A stretch of DNA of 64,000 nt from contig JAFLCC010000004.1 of the NCBI GenBank assembly GCA_017302835.1, forward strand, positions 124,001 through 188,000. The letters are read 5' to 3'. This document shows, piece by piece, positions 1 to 8,689 of this stretch; position 1 is the stretch's first letter, and every line of letters starts with the position of its first letter. The notes below the pieces were generated by a model that made no database searches, had not been told where the DNA came from, and saw nothing but the letters and a program-made list of their open reading frames with translations. Made by a program: the position numbers and the translations under genes. The stretch is from Deltaproteobacteria bacterium. GTDB taxonomy: Bacteria; Bdellovibrionota; Bdellovibrionia; Bdellovibrionales; Bdellovibrionaceae.

Positions 1-1071
1 CTTGGATTGTTCAAAATAAGAAATATTTATATTTTCGGCAATATTCAGTTTTCCCGAATCCGGAACCAGCTCTTTCATGATCATTTTTAATAAAGTACTT
101 TTCCCTGAACCATTTTTTCCCATAATGCCTAATCGTGATTTACTGGAAATTAAAAAATTAAAATCATTCCATATTTTTTGTTCCCCGTAAGAAAAATAAA
201 CATGGGTAAATTCAACTAATTTTTTGGGTCCTTTTTGTTCACCGAAATCAAAGTTAATATCTTTGATATTCACTTTGGCTTTTAGATCTTTGACCTCATC
301 AGAAAGCACTTCATGACTCAAGATACGTGCTTTTTGCTTCGTCTGACGTGCCTGGGCACCGCGCCTCAGCCATTCGGTTTCGCGGGTCAAAGTATTTTTC
401 TTCTTTTCAAGAGTGGATTTTTGCTGCTCGAACAACATGATTTTATTTTCCAAATGAGTGGCAAAATCAGTTTTAGAGTTTAAAAGGTAATTGGGGTTTT
501 TCTTGTCCAGATCAAGAATCTGAGTGCAAGTTCGTTCCAAAAACAACCGGTCATGGGTGATCATTAAAAATGACAAATTTTGTTCAGTTAAAAAATCTTC
601 TAACCAGAGAATAGAATCCACATCTAAATGATTTGTGGGCTCATCGAGGAATAAAAAATCAGGATTTTTGGCTAACTCTCTAGCTAAGGCCATCCTCTTT
701 TGCATCCCTCCTGAAAACTCAGAAAACTTTCGTTCAGGATCTACATCTGACAAGCTTAATTTAGCTATCCACTCGAAAGCATGGGCATAGTCATCGGTCA
801 CTTGAAGAATGTTATCAAGCCAAGATTTACTTTCATCGAATTCAGGCTGTTGTTCCAAAAAACCAAAGGAGATTCCCGTCTTATGAACGATCTCTCCTTT
901 ATCAGGCTTAATTCTTTTTAATATAATTTTAAGCAAGGTTGACTTGCCCACTCCATTAGGACCGATCAAACCAATCTTATCATTTTCATTAATTCCAAAA
1001 CTAATATTTTCAAAAAGAGTTCGGCCTCCAAAAGAGTGAGATAAATTTTGACAAGAGACAAGTAAGCTCAT
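1..1071 (-). CDS. ABC-F family ATPase (Uup/EttA-like), 3' part outside the window
   Basis: This is a soluble protein with two ABC ATPase domains and no membrane segments. ABC-F proteins bind ribosomes and relieve stalling or antibiotic inhibition, or affect DNA transactions (Uup). My translation of the minus strand from ATG at 1071 gives the first Walker A GPNGVGKST, the signature FSGGMQKRMALARELA and Walker B FLFLDEPTNHLD. A charged linker rich in Lys, Glu and Arg follows, then a second Walker A GKNGSGKST near the left edge. About 357 codons are visible and the rest of the second ATPase domain is cut off. Its ATG overlaps the uvrC stop (ATGA), so it is probably translationally coupled to uvrC as the third gene of a uvrB-uvrC operon. 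The ABC-F class is very secure; the subfamily (Uup, EttA or YheS) is not resolved. Confidence 0.93.
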   Translation of the reverse strand, partial: MSLLVSCQNLSHSFGGRTLFENISFGINENDKIGLIGPNGVGKSTLLKIILKRIKPDKGEIVHKTGISFGFLEQQPEFDESKSWLDNILQVTDDYAHAFEWIAKLSLSDVDPERKFSEFSGGMQKRMALARELAKNPDFLFLDEPTNHLDVDSILWLEDFLTEQNLSFLMITHDRLFLERTCTQILDLDKKNPNYLLNSKTDFATHLENKIMLFEQQKSTLEKKKNTLTRETEWLRRGAQARQTKQKARILSHEVLSDEVKDLKAKVNIKDINFDFGEQKGPKKLVEFTHVYFSYGEQKIWNDFNFLISSKSRLGIMGKNGSGKSTLLKMIMKELVPDSGKLNIAENINISYFEQSK

Positions 1072-2942
1072 GATTCTCCTATATCGTCGTCTTCATTTAA
1101 TTGCAAAAGAATTCGCTCTGCCAATATTTTGCTAAAACCTTTAAGCCGAGCTATCTCCTCAGCCGAAGCTATCCTTAGATCTTCGATGGAATCAAAATGA
1201 GTGAGCAAGATTTTTTTTCTTTTTTCCCCCAAGCCAACTACAAAATCGAGTTCACTTTCTAAGGTTTTTTCTTCTCTTAATTTACGATGAAAAGTGATAG
1301 CAAACCGATGTGCTTCATCCCTGATATTAATCAAAATATTTAAACCTTCTGAGTTTTTTCTAAAACTCACAGGATTTTGTCTTCCAGGAATAAAGACTCG
1401 CTCTTCTGATTGGGTTAAATTTTCCGCTCTGAAATCCGAATCGGTTCTGGCCTTGGCTAAACCCACCACTGGAATATGTTTTTTATTTAGCTCTTGTAAA
1501 ATTTTGACAGCCTGGGACAGCTGCCCCTTCCCTCCGTCCACGACAATCAATTGAGGGTCTTCCCACTCGGTATGTTGAAAGCGACGGGAAATCACTTCGT
1601 ACATAGAGGCAAAATCATTTTGCCCTTCCACGGTTTTTATTTTAAAACGTCGGTAGTTTTCCTTTGAGGGTGTTCCCTCTTCAAAAACTACTTGGGAAGC
1701 TACATTCTCACTTCCTTGAAAATTTGAAATATCATAACATTCTATGCGTTGAGGCCGAGAAACTAAACCCAACTTTTCCTTAATTTCATCCAGACCCAAA
1801 TATTTTTCTTCATTTTTTTGAATTTCCTTTTCAAAATGAGATTTAGCATTTGCTGAACACATTTCCATCAACTGACGGCCCTTTTCATCCGTGGGAAAGC
1901 GAACCTTGATGACTCTGTCCGCTCTGGTTTCTAATACTTTAGCCAAGAGGACCATTAAATCCGTTCCAAAATCAGAACCTACAAGAACAATATCTGGAAT
2001 GATATTTTCATCATAATATTGATTGATAAAAGAGACAAACCACTCCCTCTCGTCTTCATTGGGATCTTCTGGGTTGAGGGTTAAGAAATGAGATCTATTG
2101 CCAATAATATTTCCCTGTCGGATATGTAATGTTTCCACCACACAACCTCGCTCATCGCCGTGATAGGTGATCACATCTTGGTCCCTATCCGACTGGGCAT
2201 TGATAACCGATTGCTTTTCTAAAACGCTTTTCATTGCCTTTATAGAATCCCTTAACTTCGCCGCTGGTTCAAATTTTTCTTCGTCGGCCAGGCTCATCAT
2301 TTTTTCTGTTAAAGCTTTTATGACTTTTCTATTTTGCCCTTTCAAAAACAACAAAGCTCCTTCGATTTCTTGCCGGTACTCTGACTCAGAAATATAACCC
2401 ACACAGGGTGCTGAACACCGTCCGATTTGATAGGTTAGACAAGGCCGTTTTCGACTTTTAAACATGCTATCTGAACAATCTCTGATTTTAAACGTACGAT
2501 TTAAAAATCGAATGGTACCACTCACTGCGTAACCGCTGGTATAAGGTCCAAAGTAAATACTGGAATCTTTTTTGACTTTACGACTTAATAACAAACGGGG
2601 GTAATTCTCTTTCCAAGAAAGACGAATGTAGGGATAACTCTTGTCATCTCGTAACCGAATATTATATTTAGGTTTGTATTTTTTAATTAAAGAGGCTTCC
2701 AGTAAAAACGCCTCCACTTCGGTTTTTGTGATAATGTACTCAACAGCCCTGATGTTTTGAATTAAAATTTTCGTTTTTCCTGAATGATCCAGATTTTGAA
2801 AATAACTTCGTACTCGGTTTCTAAGAATTTTGGCCTTACCAACGTAGATCACCTTATCTACTTCATTTTTCATTAAGTAAACACCACTTTGAGTGGGAAA
2901 ATCTTTTACTTTTTCTTTGATTTCATCAAAAATTTCACTCAT
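1068..2942 (-). CDS. uvrC: Excinuclease ABC subunit C (UvrC)
   Basis: UvrC makes the dual incisions of nucleotide excision repair in the UvrB-DNA complex in the cytoplasm. The 624-residue length is normal for the family. The GIY-YIG nuclease domain is at residues 16-95 (SGVYLMKN, VIYVGKAK), followed by a Cys cluster around 165-180. A UVR domain at about 205-245 (EEKFEPAAKLRDSI) binds UvrB. The RNase H-like second nuclease domain begins near 400 (IECYDISNFQGSENVAS), and C-terminal helix-hairpin-helix DNA-binding motifs include VVGLGEKRKKILL and LKGFSKILAERI. It lies 8 nt downstream of uvrB and overlaps the next gene by 4 nt, so uvrB, uvrC and the ABC-F gene are probably one transcript. No frameshift or missing motif was seen. 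Confidence 0.98.
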   Translation of the reverse strand: MSEIFDEIKEKVKDFPTQSGVYLMKNEVDKVIYVGKAKILRNRVRSYFQNLDHSGKTKILIQNIRAVEYIITKTEVEAFLLEASLIKKYKPKYNIRLRDDKSYPYIRLSWKENYPRLLLSRKVKKDSSIYFGPYTSGYAVSGTIRFLNRTFKIRDCSDSMFKSRKRPCLTYQIGRCSAPCVGYISESEYRQEIEGALLFLKGQNRKVIKALTEKMMSLADEEKFEPAAKLRDSIKAMKSVLEKQSVINAQSDRDQDVITYHGDERGCVVETLHIRQGNIIGNRSHFLTLNPEDPNEDEREWFVSFINQYYDENIIPDIVLVGSDFGTDLMVLLAKVLETRADRVIKVRFPTDEKGRQLMEMCSANAKSHFEKEIQKNEEKYLGLDEIKEKLGLVSRPQRIECYDISNFQGSENVASQVVFEEGTPSKENYRRFKIKTVEGQNDFASMYEVISRRFQHTEWEDPQLIVVDGGKGQLSQAVKILQELNKKHIPVVGLAKARTDSDFRAENLTQSEERVFIPGRQNPVSFRKNSEGLNILINIRDEAHRFAITFHRKLREEKTLESELDFVVGLGEKRKKILLTHFDSIEDLRIASAEEIARLKGFSKILAERILLQLNEDDDIGES

Positions 2943-2950
2943 AAGATTTA

Positions 2951-5020
2951 TCAGCTCGACTCATCTGTACGGCCCAAATCATTAAGACTCAGTGATTCTC
3001 GTTGATTGAGATCTAGAATCTCTATCCGTTTTATTTCGTCACGAATTTTTGCAGCCTCTTCAAACTCAAGATTTTGAGCTAATTTTTTCATTTTTTGTTT
3101 TAATTTTTCTAAGTTCTTTTGTAATTCATTTGGCTTTTGCTTAAGTATTTCTGCTTTTTTATTTTCACTCATTAAATCATAAGTTCCCAAGGACCCGTCA
3201 AAAAGATTTCCAAGTCCTTCTCTGATTTTTTTCTTAATTGTTTCCGGGGTGATCCCATGGGTTTGATTGTATTTTTGTTGGATCATTCTTCTTCTTTGGG
3301 TTTCCGCCATGGCCTTCTTCATTGAATCTGTCATTCTATCTGCATAAAGTAAGACTCGACCCTCGGCATTTCTCGCTGCTCTTCCGATGGTTTGAATCAA
3401 GGATCTTTCTGAACGTAAGAATCCTTCTTTGTCTGCATCCGTAATGGCGACTAAACTGACTTCAGGAATATCCAATCCTTCACGTAATAAATTGATCCCT
3501 ATAAGAACATCAAAAACTCCTAATCTTAAATCCCTTAGAATTTCCGTACGCTCGATGGTTTTGATTTCACTATGTAGGTACTTGACCTTAACACCTACCG
3601 ATTCATAGTATTCAGTTAGATCTTCAGCAGATCGCTTGGTCAAAGTCGTGATTAAAACTCTCTCTTTCTTTGCCACCCTGATTTTAATTTCTTTTAATAT
3701 ATCATCGACCTGAAAACGCACAGGACGCACTTCAATTTCTGGATCCACCAATCCTGTAGGACGGATTATCTGCTCAATAATAATTCCTTGGGATTTTTCC
3801 AATTCATAATGAGAGGGGGTCGCCGAAACATAAACCACTTTATCCATTGTCTTTTCAAATTCGCTAAAATTTAAAGGACGATTATCTAGTGCTGATGGCA
3901 ACCGAAATCCATGCTCCACCAATGTTAATTTTCTTTGTCTATCGCCTCGGTACATTCCACCAATTTGAGGAACGGTGACATGAGATTCATCGATAAAGGT
4001 GATAAAGTTATTTGGAAAATACTCAATCAAGGTCGGCGGCGGTTCGCCAGCTCCCCTGCCAGTAAGGTGTCGCGAGTAGTTTTCAATTCCAGAACAAAAA
4101 CCCATGTGTTCGATCATTTCAATATCATAGTAGGTTCGCTGTTCCAGTCGTTGAGCTTCAAGAGGTTTGAGTTGTGACTTTAATTCCTGAAGACGCTCCC
4201 TGAGCTCGTCTTGAATTCTCACAATGGCCTTCTTTAAATTTTCCTCACTAGTTGCGTGATGACTTCCAGGATAAATTCCAATTTGGTCTAACTCTTCTAA
4301 GATTTTTCCTGTGAGGGGATCTACCCAAGAAATTTTTTCGACGTAGTCTCCAAAAAATTCAATTCGCAAAGCCCGCACATCTTCATAAGTTGGAAAAACT
4401 TCGACAATATCTCCTCGCACACGAATGGTGCCTCGATGAAAATCAATATTATTTCGTTGGTATTGAATGCGTATCAACTCTTTTAAAAAATCATCTCGTT
4501 TCAGTGCGGAGTTACTTACCACATGGACCATCAAATTTTCATAGGCTTCAGGACTGCCGAGGCCATAAATACAAGAAACAGAGCTCACGATAATGACGTC
4601 CCTGCGATCAAACAATGACCTGGTTGCTGAGTGTCGCATCCGATCAATTTGGTCGTTGATTGCCGAATCTTTTTCAATATAGGTGTCGGTCGAAGGTAAA
4701 TAGGCCTCTGGTTGGTAATAATCATAGTAGCTGACAAAATATTCTACTGCATTTTCAGGAAAAAGTTCTTTAAACTCGCTGTAGAGCTGAGCTGCCAATG
4801 TTTTATTTGGAGCGAGAATGAGAGCTGGCTCATTTAATTGTTCGATCACATGGGCCATGGCAAAGGTCTTACCACTTCCTGTAACTCCTAAAAAGGTTTG
4901 ATGTTGAATGCCCTTCTTAAAGTGCTCGATCATTTGTTCAATAGCCTTGGGCTGATCCCCGGCAGGCTTAAACGAAGAAATTAATTTGAAATTTTTTTTA
5001 TACTTTTTATTCAGGCTCAT
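2951..5020 (-). CDS. uvrB: Excinuclease ABC subunit B (UvrB)
   Basis: UvrB is the helicase-like damage-verification subunit of nucleotide excision repair. It receives DNA from UvrA and recruits UvrC. The 689 residues carry Walker A GVTGSGKT at 45-52. The damage-probing beta-hairpin region is rich in Tyr ([20 protein letters not shown], about 97-116). Walker B region DESHVTVPQ, the helicase motif QTIGRAARN and a C-terminal UVR domain ([20 protein letters not shown]) that pairs with UvrC are also present. ATG at 5020 is preceded by a perfect inverted repeat (5022-5041) instead of a strong Shine-Dalgarno sequence. The gene sits 23 nt after the small membrane-protein ORF, so it may be read from the transporter transcript, from its own promoter, or both. 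Confidence 0.98.
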   Translation of the reverse strand: MSLNKKYKKNFKLISSFKPAGDQPKAIEQMIEHFKKGIQHQTFLGVTGSGKTFAMAHVIEQLNEPALILAPNKTLAAQLYSEFKELFPENAVEYFVSYYDYYQPEAYLPSTDTYIEKDSAINDQIDRMRHSATRSLFDRRDVIIVSSVSCIYGLGSPEAYENLMVHVVSNSALKRDDFLKELIRIQYQRNNIDFHRGTIRVRGDIVEVFPTYEDVRALRIEFFGDYVEKISWVDPLTGKILEELDQIGIYPGSHHATSEENLKKAIVRIQDELRERLQELKSQLKPLEAQRLEQRTYYDIEMIEHMGFCSGIENYSRHLTGRGAGEPPPTLIEYFPNNFITFIDESHVTVPQIGGMYRGDRQRKLTLVEHGFRLPSALDNRPLNFSEFEKTMDKVVYVSATPSHYELEKSQGIIIEQIIRPTGLVDPEIEVRPVRFQVDDILKEIKIRVAKKERVLITTLTKRSAEDLTEYYESVGVKVKYLHSEIKTIERTEILRDLRLGVFDVLIGINLLREGLDIPEVSLVAITDADKEGFLRSERSLIQTIGRAARNAEGRVLLYADRMTDSMKKAMAETQRRRMIQQKYNQTHGITPETIKKKIREGLGNLFDGSLGTYDLMSENKKAEILKQKPNELQKNLEKLKQKMKKLAQNLEFEEAAKIRDEIKRIEILDLNQRESLSLNDLGRTDESS

Positions 5021-5021
5021 T

Positions 5022-5041
5022 CTCTAAATTAAAATTTAGAG
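5022..5041. promoter_or_regulatory. Perfect inverted repeat at the uvrB translation start
   Basis: The arms CTCTAAATT (5022-5030) and AATTTAGAG (5033-5041) are exact reverse complements separated by 2 nt. On the coding strand this palindrome ends one base before the uvrB ATG and covers the place where the ribosome binding site should be. It could be a repressor operator, an RNA hairpin that hides the start site, or a weak terminator for the upstream transporter genes. It does not match the TTACN3GTAA LexA box reported for Bdellovibrio. Confidence 0.5.
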
Positions 5042-5043
5042 GT

Positions 5044-5148
5044 TTATTGAAAAAGTGCAAGGGATTTAAGAACCACCTGATAAATACCCCAACCTAGAGG
5101 TATTAAAACAAAAAGCCAGGAATAAACCAGTTGTGTTTTTTCAGACAT
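5044..5148 (-). CDS. Small single-pass membrane protein, MFS (OFA) transporter small subunit
   Basis: This 34-residue ORF reads MSEKTQLVYSW, then a hydrophobic stretch LFVLIPLGWGIYQVVLKSLALF. That is one transmembrane helix with an internal Pro, Gly and Trp and a Lys near its end. It starts at the second of two in-frame ATGs (5151 and 5148). The Shine-Dalgarno AAGGAG overlaps the TAA stop of the OFA transporter and lies 6 nt before the ATG at 5148, a classic coupled arrangement. Very short proteins of this pattern (W-L, IPL-WG, LK-LALF) encoded just after oxalate/formate-antiporter-type MFS genes are known as the MFS transporter small subunit. The assignment rests on position and pattern. The role is presumably assembly or stability of the transporter. 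Confidence 0.8.
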   Translation of the reverse strand: MSEKTQLVYSWLFVLIPLGWGIYQVVLKSLALFQ

Positions 5149-5158
5149 CATTAACTCC

Positions 5159-6505
5159 TTATTTTTGATTCTCAGTCAGTGGTTTCACTAACATGTTGGC
5201 AATAAAACCAATCAATAGCACTATCAACATCACATACAATGTAAAAGAATAACTTTCAGCTAGAGGCACCCCTTGGGCCAACTGTCTTTCCTTGATATAA
5301 GTGATTAAAACAGGCCCCAAGATTCCGGCTGTTGACCAAGCTGTAAGTAATCTTCCATGGATGGCTCCTACGTTATAGAGCCCAAAAATATCCTTCAGAT
5401 AGGCAGGGATCGTGGCAAAGCCCCCACCATACATGCTCAATATCAAACAGCAAGTGATCACAAACAACATCAATTGATGATTTTTTCCTAGTGTGGGTAT
5501 CAAAGCGTATAACAATAAACCTAATCCAAAATAAATAGCGTAGGTTAATCTTCTTCCTAAACGATCAGAAAATGTCGACCACAAAAACCTTCCACTTAAA
5601 TTGAAAATGCTCAAAAGCCCTACAAAACCGCCGGCGGCCGCAGGAGTCACCAACCCACCAAACATTTCCTGTATCAAGGGCGACGCCTGGGAAAGAAGAG
5701 CAATACCCGCCGTAACATTGGTACACAATACCACCCACAGCAACCAAAATTGTTTCGTACGAATTGCTTTTTCAACACTCACATTCAAAACACCCTTGGC
5801 TGTATCCATTTTATTTTCGTTGAGAGAGGACTTATTGACGACAGGCTTAAGCAACGCCGACTTAGGAATTTTAATATTCACCACACCAAAAGACATCATT
5901 ACAAGGTAAATCGCACCCATGGCAACAAAGGTAGAAAGAACACCATTGGAGGATGCCGTTTTAAAATGATTCATTAACGTGATAGCTAAGGGAGAACCAA
6001 TCATAGCTCCTCCACCAAAACCCATAATCGCTAGTCCCGTTGCCATTCCTGGCCTGTCAGGGAACCACTTCATCAATGTGGATACCGGGGAAATATAACC
6101 AAGGCCCAACCCGATACCACCCAGAATTCCATATCCCAAGTAAACCAACATAATCTGATGAAAATAAATTCCAATGGAGGAAAGAAAAAATCCTCCAGAA
6201 AAACAAAGTGTGGAAAGAAACATGGCTTTTCGAGGACCAACCTCTTCCAACCATTTACCAAATACAGCCGCCGACAAACCCAGCATCACAAAGGCCAGGG
6301 AAAAAATCCAAGTTACCGTCGAAAGTTTCCAATCAGCAGCATCGGCATGATCAACGCCAATTAATTGAGTCAAGGGAATATTAAAGACGCTGAAGGAATA
6401 GGCTTGGCCGATCGATAGATGAATGGCCAAAGCCGCTGGAGGAATCAACCATCGATTGAAATTATCTGGAGCCACAGTTTTTTCTTTTTCAAAATAAGAC
6501 CACAT
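5159..6505 (-). CDS. OFA-type MFS transporter (oxalate/formate antiporter family)
   Basis: This is a twelve-helix inner-membrane carrier of the major facilitator superfamily. The residues LIPPAALAIHLSIGQAYSFSVF near the N-terminus, YGILGGIGLGLGYISPVSTLMKWFPDRPGMATGLAIMGFGGG in the first half, and FWLLWVVL at the start of helix 7 are typical of the oxalate:formate antiporter (OFA) family. Members move small carboxylates; the substrate here is not known. The reading frame extends 2 codons further to a TTG at 6511. ATG at 6505 has AAGGA 8 nt upstream and fits better (448 residues). The small membrane subunit gene starts 10 nt after the stop. The leader at 6523-6563 contains small inverted repeats (AGAGGT/ACCTCT and TTAAGAG/CTCTTAA) that might be regulatory. 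Confidence 0.93.
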   Translation of the reverse strand: MWSYFEKEKTVAPDNFNRWLIPPAALAIHLSIGQAYSFSVFNIPLTQLIGVDHADAADWKLSTVTWIFSLAFVMLGLSAAVFGKWLEEVGPRKAMFLSTLCFSGGFFLSSIGIYFHQIMLVYLGYGILGGIGLGLGYISPVSTLMKWFPDRPGMATGLAIMGFGGGAMIGSPLAITLMNHFKTASSNGVLSTFVAMGAIYLVMMSFGVVNIKIPKSALLKPVVNKSSLNENKMDTAKGVLNVSVEKAIRTKQFWLLWVVLCTNVTAGIALLSQASPLIQEMFGGLVTPAAAGGFVGLLSIFNLSGRFLWSTFSDRLGRRLTYAIYFGLGLLLYALIPTLGKNHQLMLFVITCCLILSMYGGGFATIPAYLKDIFGLYNVGAIHGRLLTAWSTAGILGPVLITYIKERQLAQGVPLAESYSFTLYVMLIVLLIGFIANMLVKPLTENQK

Positions 6506-6595
6506 GAACAAGATCCTTGAATAGAGGTTTAAGAGATAGAAAGCAATTCACCCGACCTCTTAACACAAAATCATCTGACAATATAGAAAAATTTT

Positions 6596-6904
6596 TTATG
6601 CTGCCTTTTCTTCAGCTTCCCAAATATCAAGCTGAATCTGTAGGTTCATCCACATTTTAGGACTGCTCTTAAGCACTTTACTAATAAGAACAGCAAATTC
6701 AGCACTCATGGCTCTTTTACCGCCTATGACCTCATTGAGTTTCGTTTGCAACGTAGACTTCTTTGACAATCCGCCCGATGCTTCAACCAGAAGTTCTGCA
6801 AAATAAGACTGACTATAGCCCAGCTCATCCAGCCACAGACTTTTTAGAATCTCTCCAGGATGAGAGGGCTTTCTTGTGGATCGTTTTTTAGGGTATTTCT
6901 CCAT
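6596..6904 (-). CDS. higA: HigA/VapI-type antitoxin with helix-turn-helix
   Basis: This 102-residue DNA-binding protein is the second gene of a toxin-antitoxin pair with the toxin gene first, as is usual for higBA. The N-terminus has HPGEILKSLWLDELGYSQSYFAELL, the HigA pattern HPGEIL..E.L...G.SQ..LA. A helix-turn-helix spans about residues 30-70, with a conserved stretch EVIGGKRAMSAEFAVLISKVL. The C-terminal tail MWMNLQIQLDIWEAEE matches the HigA W-L-LQ-YDLW pattern. ATG at 6904 has a strong AGGAGG 5 nt upstream, 9 nt after the toxin stop. By analogy it neutralises the toxin and represses the operon through the palindrome at 7241-7261. Confidence 0.9.
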   Translation of the reverse strand: MEKYPKKRSTRKPSHPGEILKSLWLDELGYSQSYFAELLVEASGGLSKKSTLQTKLNEVIGGKRAMSAEFAVLISKVLKSSPKMWMNLQIQLDIWEAEEKAA

Positions 6905-6913
6905 CAGTTCCTC

Positions 6914-7210
6914 CTAATGATAATCTTCAACTCTAACATCAAAGAATTCATTTTGTTCAAATCTAAAAGTAATTCTCCATCCTGAGGTTTTATGAATGTC
7001 TATCGCCCATTGCCCTTTACGTTTACCTAAAAGCGGGTGAAGTCGGACACTCGGTGGGAAGCCATTCATCTTTAGCTCTTCAAAATTCTCAACGGCCTCC
7101 ATAACCTCAAGCAAATGAATAGCACGTTGCCAATACTGCTTGGGCAATCCCTTACAAGTTCCATTGTGGTAAAGGTCAGAGGCGATCTTGTTGCCAAAGT
7201 CCCTAATCAT
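6914..7210 (-). CDS. higB: HigB/RelE-fold toxin
   Basis: HigB toxins are ribosome-dependent mRNA interferases of the RelE fold. The 98-residue protein starts MIRDFGNKIASDLYHNG and contains the core KGLPKQYWQRAIHLLEVMEAV. It then has the family pattern PPSVRLHPLLGKRKGQWAIDIHKTSGWRITFRF and ends in FFDVRVEDYH, close to HigB of the graT/higBA class. Conserved Arg residues in W-R-I-T-F-R are present. The start ATG is entered by a 4-nt overlap (ATGA) from a three-codon ORF, ATG GCC ACA TGA (7207-7218). The consensus Shine-Dalgarno AAGGAGG sits 8 nt before that mini-ORF, not before higB. A weaker AAAGG lies 8 nt before the higB ATG. Confidence 0.9.
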   Translation of the reverse strand: MIRDFGNKIASDLYHNGTCKGLPKQYWQRAIHLLEVMEAVENFEELKMNGFPPSVRLHPLLGKRKGQWAIDIHKTSGWRITFRFEQNEFFDVRVEDYH

Positions 7211-7240
7211 GTGGCCATCCTTTAAACCTCCTTGAAATAT

Positions 7241-7261
7241 ACTATATTACGGTAATGTAGT
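7241..7261 (-). promoter_or_regulatory. higBA promoter with operator palindrome
   Basis: ACTATATTAC and GTAATGTAGT flank a central G and are complementary at 9 of 10 positions. On the minus strand a possible -35 TTTACT (7259-7264) and -10 TATATT (7236-7241) are 17 bp apart, so the palindrome fills the spacer. A HigA dimer bound there would block RNA polymerase. Coordinates give the palindrome. The promoter elements are my reading and are not tested. Confidence 0.65.
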
Positions 7262-7357
7262 AAAGATAAATCTTGCGACAGTCGATGCCGGCCATGACGA
7301 AATCATCACGAGGCAGCCGCCTTGACTATAATCGCACTTTTAACAAAAAATGTCTTG

Positions 7358-7404
7358 AAAAGCCCCCTTTTTTAGACAATTATTGTACAAAAAAGGGGGC
7401 TTTT
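7358..7404. terminator. Strong bidirectional hairpin, terminator-like
   Basis: AAAAGCCCCCTTTTTT (7358-7373) is exactly complementary to AAAAAAGGGGGCTTTT (7389-7404). The 15-nt loop itself contains ACAAT/ATTGT. The G5/C5 core followed by T-runs on both strands is the form of a bidirectional intrinsic terminator. No intact gene ends here on either strand. It sits immediately before the remains of the DUF4143-type gene, so it may have arrived with an insertion or be a relic of a lost neighbour. Confidence 0.75.
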
Positions 7405-8662
7405 TTGTTCAGACAGCAGGAAGAATACATTCACGCATGGTTCAATAAAACTATAAGTCGTAAGCCTTTGATTCTTTCTATTTGCATTAAATAATCCCAC
7501 AAAAATTATCGATGTTATTGAAGATATTTTGAATTTACAATTAAGTAAATCAAAACAGAAACTACTTTTTTTAGACGAAATCCAAGCAACCCCCGCAGCC
7601 CTGCCCTGCTTAAGATATTTTTATGAAGAAATTCCAGAGTTACCTGTTATTGCAGCTGGGTCTCTGCTCGAGTTTATGCTAAATGATCATAGTTACTCGA
7701 TGCCTGTTGGGCGAATTGAATTTTTGCATATGGGGCCGATGAATTTTAATGAGTTTTTAATAGCAAAGAAAGAAACTTATTTTTTAGAAAAACTATCGAA
7801 AATTAGCTTTAATCAGTTAGATAAAATCTCTGATGATTTTCATAAAAAAGGACTAGAATTAATTCGTGAATTTTTATTTATTGGTGGTATGCCAGAAGCC
7901 GTAGCCAATTATATTGAAAATGGGGTTGATTCCGTTGCTCCAATCCATGCGCAAATCCTTCAAACCTGCCAGAATGATTTTGTTAAATATGCAAAAAAAA
8001 CTCACCTTGATAAGATTCAAAAAGTATTTCGTTATTCATTTCTTAATCCATGTCAAAAAATTAAATATTCCAATATCTCAAAAGACGATCTGACGAGGAA
8101 TGTAAAATTCAATTTACACCTTTTAGCTCAGGCAAAAGTAATAGCCAAAGTACTGCATTCCAACTGTTCTGGACTTCCACTAGAAGTAAGTGAAGATGAC
8201 TCTATTTTTAAAATTTTAGCTCTCGATGTTGGCCTGATGAATCAGCTGCACGGCTTAATTTTGAAAAATTTTAAAAACTTTAACGAACAAGAAATAATTA
8301 CAGAAGGCTTAATTGCAGAGCAGTTTGTAGGGCAGCATTTATTATATCGAAATCAACCCTATATGGAACCCAAACTTAATTACTGGTTGCGCGAAGGAAA
8401 AGAAAAAAATGCAGAAATTGATTTTATAATTGAAAAAGAAAATAACATCCTAGCCATTGAAGTCAAAGCTGGAGCTGCTGGAAAAATTAGATCTCTTCAT
8501 CAATGGATGAAGGATATTCCCTATAAAAAGAAAAAAGCTATTCGCTTTAATTTATCTAAAGGAACCATTGAAAAGGTAAGCTATCAAATGGAAAAAGGGA
8601 ACTTAGAATACTCACTTTTAACTCTTCCACTTTATTTGATCCAACATTTTATCGAATCATAA
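7405..8662 (+). pseudogene. AAA (AAA_14)/DUF4143-type ATPase gene with the P-loop deleted
   Basis: The largest open segment (from TTG 7529, 377 codons) starts at Walker B, LLFLDEIQATPAALPCLRYFYEE. It continues through sensor residues (VIAAGSLLEF) to a PD-(D/E)XK-like C-terminal region (AEIDFIIEKENNILAIEVKAG), the layout of AAA_14 plus DUF4143 proteins. The frame is open upstream to 7472 and reads NNPTKIIDVIEDILN, which fits the family just before Walker B. In another frame, 7405-7476 encodes FRQQEEYIHAWFNKTISRKPLIL, which looks like the family N-terminus just before the missing P-loop. About 40 residues including Walker A appear deleted, with a frame change near 7476-7485. ATP binding should be lost. 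The role of intact relatives is poorly known. Confidence 0.8.
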
Positions 8663-8689
8663 ACCCATTCTTTCATTGAAAATAAATGT

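Noticed and set aside
7241-7261. LexA box (TTACN3GTAA type)
   Set aside because: The dyad contains TTAC and GTAA but with a spacer of one base, and it overlaps a toxin-antitoxin promoter. A HigA operator explains it better.
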